A stretch of 64,000 bases of DNA from Micromonospora sp. WMMD812 (lineage in GTDB: Bacteria; Actinomycetota; Actinomycetes; Mycobacteriales; Micromonosporaceae): NCBI RefSeq assembly GCF_027497215.1, contig NZ_CP114904.1, positions 2,688,001 to 2,752,000 on the forward strand, in the 5' to 3' direction. Under the pieces are notes generated by a model. It did no database searches. It was given only the letters and a program-made list of their open reading frames with translations, and was not told the DNA's origin. Positions 51,604-60,600 of the stretch are shown here, piece by piece; position 1 is the stretch's first letter; every line of letters starts with the position of its first letter. A program made the translations under genes and the position numbers.

Positions 51604-51647
51604 GTGGGCGATACTGGGATCGAACCAGTGACCTCTTCGGTGTGAAC
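51604..51647. repeat. attL: 44-bp direct repeat of the tRNA-Val 3' end
   Basis: Identical, base for base, to 60641-60684, which lies in the intact tRNA-Val gene. The copy covers the acceptor, T arm and part of the anticodon arm only; the rest of the tRNA is absent here. Confidence 0.9.
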
Positions 51648-51760
51648 TCTCGGCGAGCGGGCCGGATCGGCCTTGATAGGAGGTCAGACGCCCTATTCAC
51701 GCGCTTCTCAGCTCGGTTCGGCTGGCACGGCTGCTGTACTTCGCTGCTGTACTGCTGGCA

Positions 51761-51934
51761 TTAGACGAGGCGCTGGATGCGGACCTTCGCTCGCTCGTTC
51801 CTCAGGTGGCCGTGCTTGTGCTGGCGGACCTGCTCGTCCCAGACCTCCTGGTCGTAGTCCGGGTCCGGCGGGATCCATCTGTGGGAGCCGTCGCTGTAGT
51901 GGAACTTCTCGTCCCCGGGTCGCAGGATGCTCAT
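51761..51934 (-). CDS. small conserved element protein
   Basis: 57 aa: a charged, aromatic-rich protein (FHYSDGSHRWIPPDPDYDQEVWDEQVRQHKHGHLRNERAKV). Its ATG overlaps the stop of the preceding gene (ATGA), and all three small genes here form one coupled minus-strand operon. Function unknown. Confidence 0.6.
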   Translation of the reverse strand: MSILRPGDEKFHYSDGSHRWIPPDPDYDQEVWDEQVRQHKHGHLRNERAKVRIQRLV

Positions 51935-52149
51935 CGGATCCAGCCGAGGAATCGGTGGTGCAGGTGGCCGGCGGGGACGTGGGCCAGGTCCTGGGCGGCG
52001 TCGACGAGTTGGGCGGCCAGGTAGAGCGCCAACGACACCGGGGCGCGGTCGTACTCGGCTCGCAGCTCCCGCCGTCGGGTCTGGCAGGGCCACTCCCCCG
52101 CGCAACCGCCGCACGTCCAGGCCGGCTTGATCGGGTGGTGAGTGGTCAT
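51931..52149 (-). CDS. small zinc-ribbon-like element protein
   Basis: 72 aa. WTCGGCAGEWPCQTRRRELRAEYDRAPVSLALYLAAQLVDAAQDL: a Cys-x2-Cys...Cys cluster near the start suggests metal binding, followed by helices. Similar short proteins occur in actinomycete integrative elements. ATGA overlaps at both ends. Function unknown. Confidence 0.62.
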   Translation of the reverse strand: MTTHHPIKPAWTCGGCAGEWPCQTRRRELRAEYDRAPVSLALYLAAQLVDAAQDLAHVPAGHLHHRFLGWIR

Positions 52150-52334
52150 CGCGGGGCGTCCTGGCTGGGCCAGTGGCCGCGGTTGATCGGGATGCGGTGA
52201 CGGCTTCGGCACGGCAGGGTCGCACCGCAACGGCAGACATGTCGCCAGCGCCGCCATGACCACACGGGCCGATGGCGACGGGCGAGGGTGAGCGCTGCCG
52301 CCAGGACGTACTCGTCATACGAGACCCGCTTCAT
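52146..52334 (-). CDS. small basic element protein
   Basis: 62 aa, arginine-rich, with a C-R-C-G-A-T-L-P-C segment. First gene of the three-gene coupled run. Function unknown. The stretch from 52335 to the GntR gene at 52593 holds its promoter and no convincing gene. Confidence 0.55.
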   Translation of the reverse strand: MKRVSYDEYVLAAALTLARRHRPVWSWRRWRHVCRCGATLPCRSRHRIPINRGHWPSQDAPR

Positions 52335-52592
52335 CGGCTAGCCACAGCCCACCGGGGCCACGGACCGCCGGGCGGAGAAATGGGAAGGGAGCACTGCCGC
52401 CTCCTCGTGCCGCAGGTGTGCGGAGGCGTGGATGCCCGATCGCGGGGGATGCGCCGGACATCCACGCCGGCGAGGACGGCCCACAGCGCCAACCGGGGGA
52501 ATCGACCTCCTCGGCAACTTCCCACAGGTACCGTTGGGTAGTCAAGGGCTGAGGTAGGTGGTCTACTCGTGTTGCCAACCGAGGGGAACACC

Positions 52593-52808
52593 GTGCCACC
52601 GCGTTACCGCTACGAGCAGATCGCCGACGACCTCGCCGAACGCATCAAGTCCGGCGAGTTCCCGCCCGGCTCCAAGCTGCCCAGCCGGCGCGAGTTGATC
52701 GAGCACTACGGCGTTACTGAGCCGGTAATCGACCGCGCAATGCAGGTGCTACGGATCAAGGGCATGACCGAGACACTGCCCGGCGTAGGCGTCTTCGTCG
52801 CCGAGTAG
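52593..52808 (+). CDS. GntR-type single-domain winged-helix regulator
   Basis: 71 aa, consisting only of the GntR winged helix (YRYEQIADDLAERIKSGEFPPGSKLPSRRELIEHYGVTEPVIDRAMQVLRIKGMTETLPGVGVFV) without effector domain. Such mini-GntR proteins control transfer and replication genes in integrative elements (KorSA-like role). GTG at 52593 has a GAGGGG site. Divergent from the three small genes. Confidence 0.82.
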   Translation: MPPRYRYEQIADDLAERIKSGEFPPGSKLPSRRELIEHYGVTEPVIDRAMQVLRIKGMTETLPGVGVFVAE

Positions 52809-53132
52809 ACCCTCCGAGAGCCAGCCCAACAGGACTGTGACCCCTCGCTTGTAAGTTCTGGGCACGTCGTCCGGCGGGGTCCGTCCGCATCCGCGACCTC
52901 AGGCGGCTGTCCATGCCCGGGTAGCCGGCGGCCGTCTCCATCCCGGCTGGTTGCTGTCACCGTTGCTGTCGAAGCCACCCGTTTTGCGGGTGGCACCGTC
53001 TCATGCTGCCCTGTCCCACGTCAGGACCCGGCTCGGCGGGCCGGTCGACTCGGTCCCGTTAGTAAGGCTCGCTAGCATGGCATTCGCGTCATCGACGTCC
53101 CATCCTCGACGAGTACGAGAGGAAGGTCCGGC
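52809..53132. other. 324-bp gap with a repeated motif
   Basis: No gene seen. Contains GTGACCCCTCGCTTGTAAG at 52837-52855, nearly identical to 53835-53853 (see findings). Confidence 0.4.
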
Positions 53133-53687
53133 TTGCCGAGCAACTTCGAGATTGCCGCGAGCATCGCTGCACCGATCCTCGCCGCTGTGGGCCCACTTGC
53201 CATATCGAGGATGCAGAACCGGCGAGAGGCCAGGATCCGAGCATCGATCATCAGCAACATCGAGTTGGCTCGGTCACTCCAAGACGCTGAACCTCAGTCT
53301 GAGGAGGCGACCTGGCTCCGCCTCCACATACGCTCTCAGGTCGCCGCGCTGATCGAGCACGAGCAGAAGGAAGTTCAGCGCCGCCGAGACTGGGGGATGC
53401 TGTTCTTCGTCGCAGGGTTCGGGCTACCCGCCCTGCCCGTCCTGTACTGGATGTGGCCACCGGAACAATGGTGGTTATGGGCGGTATTTGTGCTGGTAGC
53501 CGCATACGCCGCTGCTGTCATCATCGGCGGCCTCGGTGCGACGTTCCAGCCGAGCAACAAGCGGCGGCGGGAACCGGAGGAAAGACCGACCCAGGCTGCG
53601 TCCGACGCCGCTCCGCATGACGGCCTAACTCCGACCACTGAGGTACCCAACGGTCGGGCGGCGAATGATCTGGCAAATCACCTCTGA
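53133..53687 (+). CDS. membrane protein of the element
   Basis: 184 aa. N-terminal helix (FEIAASIAAPILAAVGPLAIS), a charged helical middle (AALIEHEQKEVQRRRD), two membrane helices (GMLFFVAGFGLPALPVLYWMW and WWLWAVFVLVAAYAAAVIIGG) and a polar tail. TTG start with a GAGGAAGG site. Could be a spread or exclusion protein; no family recognised. Confidence 0.62.
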   Translation: MPSNFEIAASIAAPILAAVGPLAISRMQNRREARIRASIISNIELARSLQDAEPQSEEATWLRLHIRSQVAALIEHEQKEVQRRRDWGMLFFVAGFGLPALPVLYWMWPPEQWWLWAVFVLVAAYAAAVIIGGLGATFQPSNKRRREPEERPTQAASDAAPHDGLTPTTEVPNGRAANDLANHL

Positions 53688-54107
53688 AAAGCCTGGGTGA
53701 TCGGGCCGACCACGCCTTGTTGCCTGGGCAGACGTCGTCACCAGTGGTCGTTTGGCCGCTCATGATCGGCCTCCGACGGCCTTGTGTGACGGCCTGGGCC
53801 TCGTCGATCCGCCCAAAGCCGGCACCCGCCCGCCGTGACCACTCGCTTGTAAGGCGTGGACGGCAACGGGTGCCGCGTCCGCGTAGGTCCGCGGTGTCCG
53901 CTCGGCACCTGTCATGCGTGCAGACAGGTCCACACACGGCCATGACGGTTGATGTCAGCAATGGATGTCACCCGCAGACGGCCGTCGGTGTCCGAGATGG
54001 CAGCGGTAGACGCCTGGTTCCTGAGCGGACCAGCTGACGGCAGGTTAAGCCGGTAGAACCTGGCCGGGTGCCCGATGTGGTCAGGCTCAGGCTCGGAACG
54101 TGCCCGA
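53688..54107. other. 420-bp gap without a supported gene
   Basis: Contains the second copy of the 19-nt motif (53835-53853). Open frames on both strands look like noise. Confidence 0.4.
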
Positions 54108-54902
54108 TCAGTTCGACGCTGGCCGGGGTTCCGCGAGTGCTCCGTTGGGTGTGTGGCCCTGTCGCTGTCCCGCGAGCCATTCGTCGAAGGTGGTTGGCGT
54201 GATGCGGGCCCCTTCGCCGGGCAGGCGCACGGTGCCGGCCATCGAAGAGTCAAAGATGCCTGACCACGTCGGTACGAGCTTCACCGTGTGGCCGCGCGCA
54301 TCGTTGGTGCGTCGCGCCATGTCGACGAGGTCCTGCGGCTCCGGGCCGGCAACGTCGGCGTAGCGGCCTTGCGGCTCGCCCACCGCTATCTCGGCGAGGA
54401 CGTCGGCGACGTCCTGCGGCGCGATCGGCTGCACGAGCAGCGGCGCGATCGTGGCGACGCCGTCCCTCTCGGTCCAACTGGCGACCATCGCGGCGAAATC
54501 GTGAAACTCCGTGGCCGGGACGATCGTCCACGGCAGTGGACCGGCGGCCACGAGCCGCTCCTGCTCGCGCTTGCCCGCGTAGTGTGCGGTGCCCTCGACG
54601 CGATCGACCCCCACGATCGAGAGCAGAACGTGATGCCGGACGCCGGCCCGCTCCCCGGCGGCGAGCAGGTTTCGGGTGGCGGTGCCGAAGTACGCCACCG
54701 TTTCCGCGTGACCGGTAGCCGGCGCGCTGGTGGCGTCGATGACCGCGTCGACGCCGTCGAGGGCGCGGTCGAGCCCGCCGCCGGTTGACAGGTCCACGCC
54801 CAGCGAGCGGCTGATGCGTACGACGTCTTGCCCACCCCGTTCGAGTGCGGCGACGGTGAGCGCGCCGATGTTCCCGGTCGCCCCGGCGACTGCGATCCGC
54901 AT
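54108..54902 (-). CDS. NmrA-like NAD(P)-binding protein (atypical SDR)
   Basis: 264 aa. GATGNIGALTVAAL (residues 8-21) is the Rossmann dinucleotide motif. Further family signs are the short AGPLPWTIVPATEFHDFA segment and PIAPQDVADVLAEIA. Relatives act as NADPH-binding redox sensors or reductases. Divergent from an Rrf2 gene with palindromes between, so it is likely a regulated pair carried as element cargo. Confidence 0.85.
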   Translation of the reverse strand: MRIAVAGATGNIGALTVAALERGGQDVVRISRSLGVDLSTGGGLDRALDGVDAVIDATSAPATGHAETVAYFGTATRNLLAAGERAGVRHHVLLSIVGVDRVEGTAHYAGKREQERLVAAGPLPWTIVPATEFHDFAAMVASWTERDGVATIAPLLVQPIAPQDVADVLAEIAVGEPQGRYADVAGPEPQDLVDMARRTNDARGHTVKLVPTWSGIFDSSMAGTVRLPGEGARITPTTFDEWLAGQRQGHTPNGALAEPRPASN

Positions 54903-54935
54903 GACGATCTTCCTCTCCCTAGCAACCGAGCCGAC

Positions 54936-54975
54936 CATATCTCGGACTAAGCAGATCCACAATATCCGCGATATG
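54936..54975. promoter_or_regulatory. inverted repeats between NmrA and Rrf2 genes
   Basis: CATATCTCGG (54936-54945) mirrors CCGCGATATG (54966-54975) with one mismatch; within the right arm, ATATC-CGC-GATAT (54962-54974) is a perfect palindrome. Likely operator for the Rrf2 protein. Confidence 0.55.
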
Positions 54976-54983
54976 CTGACGTT

Positions 54984-55487
54984 GTGAAGTTGCCTGTAAG
55001 CACCGAATGGCTGTTGCACTGCGCCGCAACGCTGGCGCAGCTCGACCCGAACGCCACCGCATCGGCGGCACAACTCGCGCTGTACTACGATCTTCCGGCG
55101 GCCTATCTCGCCAAGCAGCTACAGACGCTCGTCAAGGCCGGCGTGCTGATCGCGACGACAGGTCCACACGGCGGGTTCCGGCTCGCGCAACCGGCATCCG
55201 AGATCACACTGCTGCGGATCGTGGAGGCGGTCGACGGCACGTCCCCGCCGTATGAATGCCGCGAGATCCGCCAACGAGGACGGGGAGCGCTCCCCGCCGA
55301 CGAGTGCCAGAACACTTGCATCCTCGCCCAGAAGATGGCCGAGGCACACGATGCGTGGCGGCGCACCCTCGCCAGCGTGTCACTCGCCGACATCATCGCC
55401 ACGCTGCCCCCGACAGCGCCGGCCCGCACCCAATCCCGCCTCGCATCGACGATCGATTCCACGCCGCCATACCGATCGCCGAGGTGA
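54984..55487 (+). CDS. Rrf2 family transcriptional regulator
   Basis: 167 aa. Winged helix LHCAATLAQLDPNATASAAQLALYYDLPAAYLAKQLQTLVKAGVLIATTGPHGGFRLA (about residues 12-68), then the Rrf2 Cys region CREIRQRGRGALPADECQNTCIL with three Cys (about residues 92-114) that in relatives bind an iron-sulfur cluster or sense redox or NO. ATG is 8 bp after the palindrome. Regulator of the divergent NmrA-like gene. Confidence 0.85.
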   Translation: MKLPVSTEWLLHCAATLAQLDPNATASAAQLALYYDLPAAYLAKQLQTLVKAGVLIATTGPHGGFRLAQPASEITLLRIVEAVDGTSPPYECREIRQRGRGALPADECQNTCILAQKMAEAHDAWRRTLASVSLADIIATLPPTAPARTQSRLASTIDSTPPYRSPR

Positions 55488-56230
55488 GCTGATCCGTACG
55501 TCCCCGATCAAACCACGACACCAACGTCTTAGATTTCCCTTTCGCCGTCGATCTTCTGGGTGCGAACGAACCACCCGCCGCCGCCCTGTCGATCGGACCT
55601 TGACAGCCCGGCCGGCTGCGGCGGCGAGGCCAGGGCGGCAACGCGCTTCAGCAGGCGATGCGGGCGGAGCTGGCCTCGCGAAACGTGGCGTGCCGCGACG
55701 AGGCCGTGGTGGGGAGGTGGCGCGAGCATCACGGGCAGGCCCCCGCCTGCCGGCAACGCCGGCCTGAGGGGTCGCAGAGGCTCCGGGGTCAAGGGCGGCC
55801 CGAAGGGCCGTCGCGCAGCGATGCGAAGCACCCTTGAGGTCGGAGGGGCGGCCCCGCATCCTCCGCGCCGCATCCCCACCACGGCCGGCGGCGACCCCCC
55901 TACGGCGCGGAGGTAGCGACGGCCGCCGCACCCGGCCGGCTGCCGGACCAGGAACCTCCACCCATCGGATCGCCATCGTCTGCGGCGGCCCCGGGTTCCC
56001 GCTCTCCGCGCCAGCCGATGGGCACTGGGCGTGCTGCGCAGCTTTGGGCTTGCCCGCTGCGCAGCGCGACGCCCAATCGGCGGCGCGTGCGGCCCGTTTC
56101 GGGCCGCCTTGATAGACGTAAGGAAAGTCCTCCCACCCAGGCCGGCAGCCGGCTGTCCGGTCTCAGGAGTCCGCTTCCCGGGACACCGGTTGTCGTACGT
56201 ATTCAGTAGCTTCTACGCCACGCGGACAAC
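55488..56230. other. 743-bp GC-rich non-coding block with hairpins
   Basis: No frame shows coding bias or a good start. Several inverted repeats occur, among them GCGGCCCG (56089-56096) with CGGGCCGC (56100-56107) and the GCTGCGCAGC palindromes near 56035-56070. In an element of this kind, a replication origin, a transfer (clt-like) site or a structured RNA would fit. Confidence 0.4.
56089..56107. terminator. hairpin GCGGCCCG-TTT-CGGGCCGC
   Basis: A perfect 8-bp stem with a 3-nt loop followed by CCTTGAT. Likely a transcription terminator or part of a structured region upstream of the GyrI-like gene. Confidence 0.45.
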
Positions 56231-56665
56231 ATGTCGAAGGGGCCGAGGATGGGAACACCGGTCAGGCGGGTCGATCGGATCGAGACGCCAGTCATGTTTG
56301 TGGCGGCCAAAGATGGGTCCGACGAAATCGGGCCTGCCTGGGATCGTCTGGAGACGATGCTCGGGTCGCTGCGGGGGCGGAGGTTCCTCGGCGTGTTCGA
56401 CGACTCCGGTACCTACCGCTGCTGCGTGCAGCTCCGAGCCGGTGACGACGCTGCCCTACTCGGCCTGGAATCGGGCATCGTTCCAGGAGGCCGGTACCTA
56501 TGCGCAACGGTGCGTGGTCCGCAACCGGCGGCATATGCTCTGCTCACGCCAACGTTCGAAGCGTTGCAGCGCTCGGGCGAGCGAGACCACACTCGACCGA
56601 GCATCGAGTACTACCGCCGTCACGACAGGATCGACCTGCTGATGCCGGTGCGAGACGGGGCCTGA
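56231..56665 (+). CDS. GyrI-like small-molecule-binding domain protein
   Basis: 144 aa. PVMFVAAKDGSDEIGPAWDRLETMLGSLRGRRFLGVFDDSGTYRCCVQ and GIVPGGRYLCATVRGPQPAAYALLTPTFEALQRSG fit the Bacterial transcription activator effector-binding/GyrI-like fold without a DNA-binding domain. Possible ligand sequestering or gyrase-inhibitor-like role. An ATG at 56249 with a better ribosome site is an alternative start. Confidence 0.68.
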   Translation: MSKGPRMGTPVRRVDRIETPVMFVAAKDGSDEIGPAWDRLETMLGSLRGRRFLGVFDDSGTYRCCVQLRAGDDAALLGLESGIVPGGRYLCATVRGPQPAAYALLTPTFEALQRSGERDHTRPSIEYYRRHDRIDLLMPVRDGA

Positions 56666-57162
56666 GAACGACCGGAGAATTGCCAGTACCCGGTGCTACT
56701 CTGGTGCTCGTCGAGGACGCCAGTGCGGCCCTCCCGCCGGATCGCTGAACTCGACGTCGGAGATGCCGAGCGGCCTTCCTGCCGCTGATGCGAGCCACGT
56801 CCCGCCGGCTCTCGATCGCACCGGCCGCTGTGCCGGTCTCTTGAATCCGCTGAGCGGCCCAGCACGGCCTTTCCTGCCGTCCACGATGGCCCGGATTCGC
56901 TTACCTCGACGGGTGGGGCAGCCTGCGGCAACCGGAAGCTGATATCCCAGGCTTTCCGCCCGTGCCGGCCCCAATCACCGAGTCGACGGGCGCGAAAGGA
57001 CATGACCCCATCGGCGGTGAGTGGTACCACCACGATTCCGCCCTCCGGCGGCAGCCACCCTTTCGGCGGTGCCAGGAGACCCGACGAACACCACCAGCGG
57101 ACAGACGTCCACGGCTGGTGGTGCTTCGTCTCCCGTCCCTGCCACCCCGTAAGGAGAGAGTC
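56666..57162. other. 497-bp gap upstream of the replication initiator
   Basis: No well-supported gene. An open frame from an ATG at 57002 is short and overlaps the initiator; a long minus-strand frame across this region is a shadow of the initiator gene. Confidence 0.4.
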
Positions 57163-58731
57163 CTGTCCATCGCCCTCGACCTGTCCCGGCCTGGCCTCGC
57201 CGCCGGCCGTGACGCCAACGTCCTCTTTCGCGCTGCCACGCCGGAGTTCTCCGGCTGGCTGGAGCACACCCGTCCCGCCGGCGGCTGTGCCCGCCCGATC
57301 CGCCTGACCGGCACCCTGACCGCCGTCGACCCCCACAGCGGCCGGATTCTGAGCGAGCAGCACACCGACGAACTGCCCGATCGGACGCTCTACAAGGCGT
57401 GCGGCAACCGCCGCGAAGCCCAGTGCCCCGACTGCGCCTGGGTCTACCAGGGCGACGCCTACCAGGTCGTGCGCTGCGGCCTGACCGGCGGCAAGGGCGT
57501 ACCCGCCTCCGTCGGACAGCACTCGGTCGTCTTCGCCACCTTCACCGCACCGTCCTTCGGCGCGGTCCACCACCGGCACGTCCCCCATCACACCTGCGCC
57601 GCCCGCGAGCGCTGTGACTGTCGTCCCGCCCCCTGCCGCGCCCGGGGCACCGCCGGCACCTGCCCGCACGGGCAGCCCGCAGTGTGCTTCGCCCGCCACG
57701 ACGCCGATGACCTGCGGCTCGGTCAGCCGTTGTGCCTGGACTGCTACAACCACGCCCACCAGGTCGTCTGGAACTACTTCGCCGGCGAGCTGTGGCGGCG
57801 CACCAAGCAGGCCATTGAACGTCACCTCGCCACCCTCTGCCGCCGGCACGGCATCCCCTTCGTCCGGGTGGTCACTGCTTCCGGCAAGATCCGCTGGGTC
57901 CCGCCGGTGCGGGTGTCGCACGGCAAGGTCGCCGAGATGCAGCGCCGAGCAGCGGTCCACTTCCACGTCCCGCTGCGCTTGGACGGCGTCGACCCCGACG
58001 GCCCGGAAGCGATCGTGCCGCCGCCGGCCGGCATCACCATGGACGACCTGGAGGCAGCCGTCCACGCCGCCGCCCGCCAGATCACCGTCACCACGCCACC
58101 GCACCCCGACCGGCCCGAAGGCTGGGCGGTCGCCTGGGGCGAGCAGGTCGACGTCCGGCGAGTCAACAGCGCCAGCGGCGAGCTGACGGACGGCAAGGTG
58201 GCCGCCTACCTGGCTAAGTACGCCACCAAGTCGACCGAGGTCACCGGCCACTGCTCCACCCGGCTCACCGCCGCCCAGATCGGCGACTACGCCGACCCGG
58301 AAGGCGACCATCTCGCTCGCCTCATCGACGCCTGCTGGCGGCTCGGCCGCCCCACCCACAACGCCAGGGCCACGGGCGCCGCAACGACCGCAGACCGTCA
58401 AGGCCACCTTGACGGCGAACCGAACCCCTACGCCGGGTTGCGTCGCTGGGCGCACATGCTCGGCTTCGGCGGCCACTTCCTCACCAAGGCCCGCCGCTAC
58501 TCCGTCACCTTCGGCCTCCTGCGCGACACCCGCGCCACCTACCGCCGTACCGAAGACGACGACACCGTCGGCACCATCATCGTCGGCGCCCTCACCTACG
58601 TCGGGGCCGGCTGGCTCACCGACGGTGACGCTCTCCTCGCCAACACCGCCGCCAGACAGCGCCGGGAGAGCAGACGCATCGGCCGGGAAGAACTCGCCCA
58701 TGAAGCCTGGCTCGCCGGGGCCGCCACATGA
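57163..58731 (+). CDS. RepSA-like replication initiator of the element
   Basis: 522 aa rolling-circle-type initiator of pSAM2-like elements. Paired Cys motifs (CPDCAWVYQ; CAARERCDC ... CLDCYNHAHQVVWNYFAGELWRRTKQAIERH) and HFHVPLRLDGVDPDG give the family; KVAAYLAKYATKSTE near residue 350 holds the Tyr region. No ATG/GTG fits the AAGGAGAG site at 57151-57158, which lies 4 bp before a CTG at 57163; GTGs at 57118 and 57121 are alternatives. Stop overlaps the xis ATG. Confidence 0.8.
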   Translation: MSIALDLSRPGLAAGRDANVLFRAATPEFSGWLEHTRPAGGCARPIRLTGTLTAVDPHSGRILSEQHTDELPDRTLYKACGNRREAQCPDCAWVYQGDAYQVVRCGLTGGKGVPASVGQHSVVFATFTAPSFGAVHHRHVPHHTCAARERCDCRPAPCRARGTAGTCPHGQPAVCFARHDADDLRLGQPLCLDCYNHAHQVVWNYFAGELWRRTKQAIERHLATLCRRHGIPFVRVVTASGKIRWVPPVRVSHGKVAEMQRRAAVHFHVPLRLDGVDPDGPEAIVPPPAGITMDDLEAAVHAAARQITVTTPPHPDRPEGWAVAWGEQVDVRRVNSASGELTDGKVAAYLAKYATKSTEVTGHCSTRLTAAQIGDYADPEGDHLARLIDACWRLGRPTHNARATGAATTADRQGHLDGEPNPYAGLRRWAHMLGFGGHFLTKARRYSVTFGLLRDTRATYRRTEDDDTVGTIIVGALTYVGAGWLTDGDALLANTAARQRRESRRIGREELAHEAWLAGAAT

Positions 58732-58925
58732 GCCATGACCTCACCCCGCGCTGGTACTCCCCCGCCGAGGTCGCCGTCCTGCTCGGCTTCGGCATCTCGA
58801 AAGTCAAGATGAAGATCGCCACCGGTGAGCTGCGCTCCATCAAGGACGGTAAGTACCGGCGCATCCTCCCCGAGTGGGTCGACGACTACATCCGCGAACA
58901 GGTCGAACGCCAGGAGGCCGCCTGA
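58728..58925 (+). CDS. xis: excisionase (Xis), MerR-like helix-turn-helix
   Basis: 65 aa DNA-binding protein: RWYSPAEVAVLLGFGISKVKMKIATGELRSIKDGKYRRILPEWVDDYIREQ is the standard excisionase winged-helix motif. It bends att DNA to direct integrase toward excision. ATGA overlap with rep, and its stop overlaps the integrase ATG (TGATG). Confidence 0.88.
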   Translation: MSHDLTPRWYSPAEVAVLLGFGISKVKMKIATGELRSIKDGKYRRILPEWVDDYIREQVERQEAA

Positions 58926-60156
58926 TGTCCGCCCGCTCCCGCGCCAACGGCGAAGGCTCCATCTTCCGTACCGCAACGGCTTCGCCGCCTACGTCTGGGT
59001 CACCAAGCTCGACGGAAAGCGCACCCGCAAGTACGTCTACGGCAAGACGCGAGAGGCCGTCCACGACAAGTGGATCAAGCTGCACCAGCAGGCGAAGCAG
59101 GGACCGGTGGCGACCAGCGTGCCGACAGTCGGCAGCTTCCTCACGCGGTGGCTGTCAGAGATCATCGAGCCGAACCGGGCACCGTTGACCTATGCGACCT
59201 ACGAGACGATCGTCCGCCGCTACATCGCCCCCGGCCTCGGGGCCAAGCGGCTCGACCGGCTCCAGTCGCGGGACGTGCAGACCTGGATCAACCAGGTGGC
59301 CCGGACCTGCCAGTGCTGCGCCCAGGGCAAGGACGCGGCTCGGCCCAAGGAAAAGCGGCGCTGCTGCGCCTTCGGCCGGTGCTGCCAGGCGGTCCCGTCG
59401 ACGCGGACTGTCAGCGACATCCGGGCGGCGCTGCGGGCCGCTCTCACCCACGCCCAAGGCGAAGACCTCATCGCGAAGAACCCGGCCGTGCCGGTCACCC
59501 TCGCCACCGTCCGCCGCCGTCGCGGCAAGTCGTGGTCGAGCGACGAGGCCCGCAAGTTCCTCGAATCCGCCCGCGCCGACGAGGACCCGCTCTACGCCTC
59601 CTACGCCCTGGTCCTCGTCACCGGCCTACGCAAGGGCGAGGCGCTGGGACTGACATGGGAGGACGTCGACCTCGACGCCGGAGAGCTGACCATCGGCCGC
59701 CAACTGCAGCGCGTCCGCGGCCAGCTCCTGCACCGCGACACCAAGACCCAGGCGTCCGACGCGACCCTCCCCCTGCCCGACATCTGCGCCACGGCACTAG
59801 GAATCAGGAAGGCACAGCGGGACGAGGCACGAGCAGCCGCCGGCAACGCCTGGCACGAAGCCGGCCTCGTATTCACCACCCGCTATGGCACGCCCATCGA
59901 GCCACGCAACTTCCAACGCTCCTGGCAGACCCGCTGCGAGAAGGCGAGGGTCAGGCCGATCACCGTCCACGACGCCAGGCGCACCTGTGCCACGCTCCTA
60001 GCCGACCTCGACGTCCATCCGAGAGTCGTCATGCAGATCCTCCGGCATGCCCGCTTCTCGATAACCATGGAGATCTACACCCAGGTCTCGTCCAAGGCGA
60101 CGCAGGAAGCCCTCAAGCGCGGCGATTCTCTCGGCCACTGCCCCAGCACCTCGTGA
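58925..60156 (+). pseudogene. int: tyrosine integrase, frameshifted near residue 14
   Basis: Site-specific recombinase of the phage-integrase family for the tRNA-Val site. The normal ATG frame reads SARSRANGEGSIF and then breaks; YRNGFAAYVWVTKLDGKRTRKYVYGKTR continues in another frame, so one base seems missing near 58966. The rest is intact: core-binding region, catalytic Arg in VTGLRKGEALGLTWEDV, HDARRT (His-x-x-Arg), RHARFSITMEIYTQV (His and Tyr). Could be functional if translation starts otherwise or the frame is recoded, or this may be a sequencing error. Confidence 0.78.
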
Positions 60157-60190
60157 CCTCCGAGACGGGCACCGGTCACGGTGCGCTGGC

Positions 60191-60526
60191 TCAGCTCTCT
60201 TCGGCTCCGGAAACTGGCATGTCGAGATAGGCCAGCAACCGCAGAACACCGGCAAGGTGTTGCAGGTCATGCCAGAGCACCGGCACGTCGCCCGCCGGGC
60301 GACCCAGGAACGAACGCAGCTCCGCGATGTCATCGCTGCTCTGCCCGACGTCGATACCCGGTGCAGGGTCGTCCCTCAGCTCGAAGGCGGTCCTCACGTC
60401 GACGTTCCAGTAGAGGTCGATACCGACGCCCGACAGATCGATCTCCGCGCCGAACCGCTCCTCCACTGCATCCAGCAGCATTCCGCACACCTGGCGAAGG
60501 TCCTGGACTCTCAGCACGTCCGTCAC
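60191..60526 (-). CDS. small hypothetical protein at the right end of the element
   Basis: 111 aa, helical and acidic (DVLRVQDLRQVCGMLLDAVEERFGAEIDLSGVGIDLYWNVDVRTAFELRDDPA). Two close GTGs (60526, 60532) are possible starts after a GAGGGTGG site. Resembles proteins often found beside AICE integrases; role unknown. Convergent with int. Confidence 0.6.
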   Translation of the reverse strand: MTDVLRVQDLRQVCGMLLDAVEERFGAEIDLSGVGIDLYWNVDVRTAFELRDDPAPGIDVGQSSDDIAELRSFLGRPAGDVPVLWHDLQHLAGVLRLLAYLDMPVSGAEES

Positions 60527-60600
60527 GTTCACCACCCTCTCGGCAGCGCCACACACACAACGACCGCGGTTGCTGTACTTAGCTGCTGTACAGGCAGCAA

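Noticed and set aside
51604..51647. Second tRNA-Val gene
   Set aside because: Only the 3' part of the tRNA is present; it is the attL duplicate.
52335..52592. Minus-strand ORFs across the GntR promoter (up to 94 codons)
   Set aside because: Two frames are open at once, with no ribosome site and no recognisable sequence.
56620..58701. 693-codon open frame on the minus strand
   Set aside because: It mirrors the RepSA-like gene, which has recognisable motifs on the plus strand; high GC keeps the opposite frame open. The composition is Gly/Val/Asp-rich without family features.
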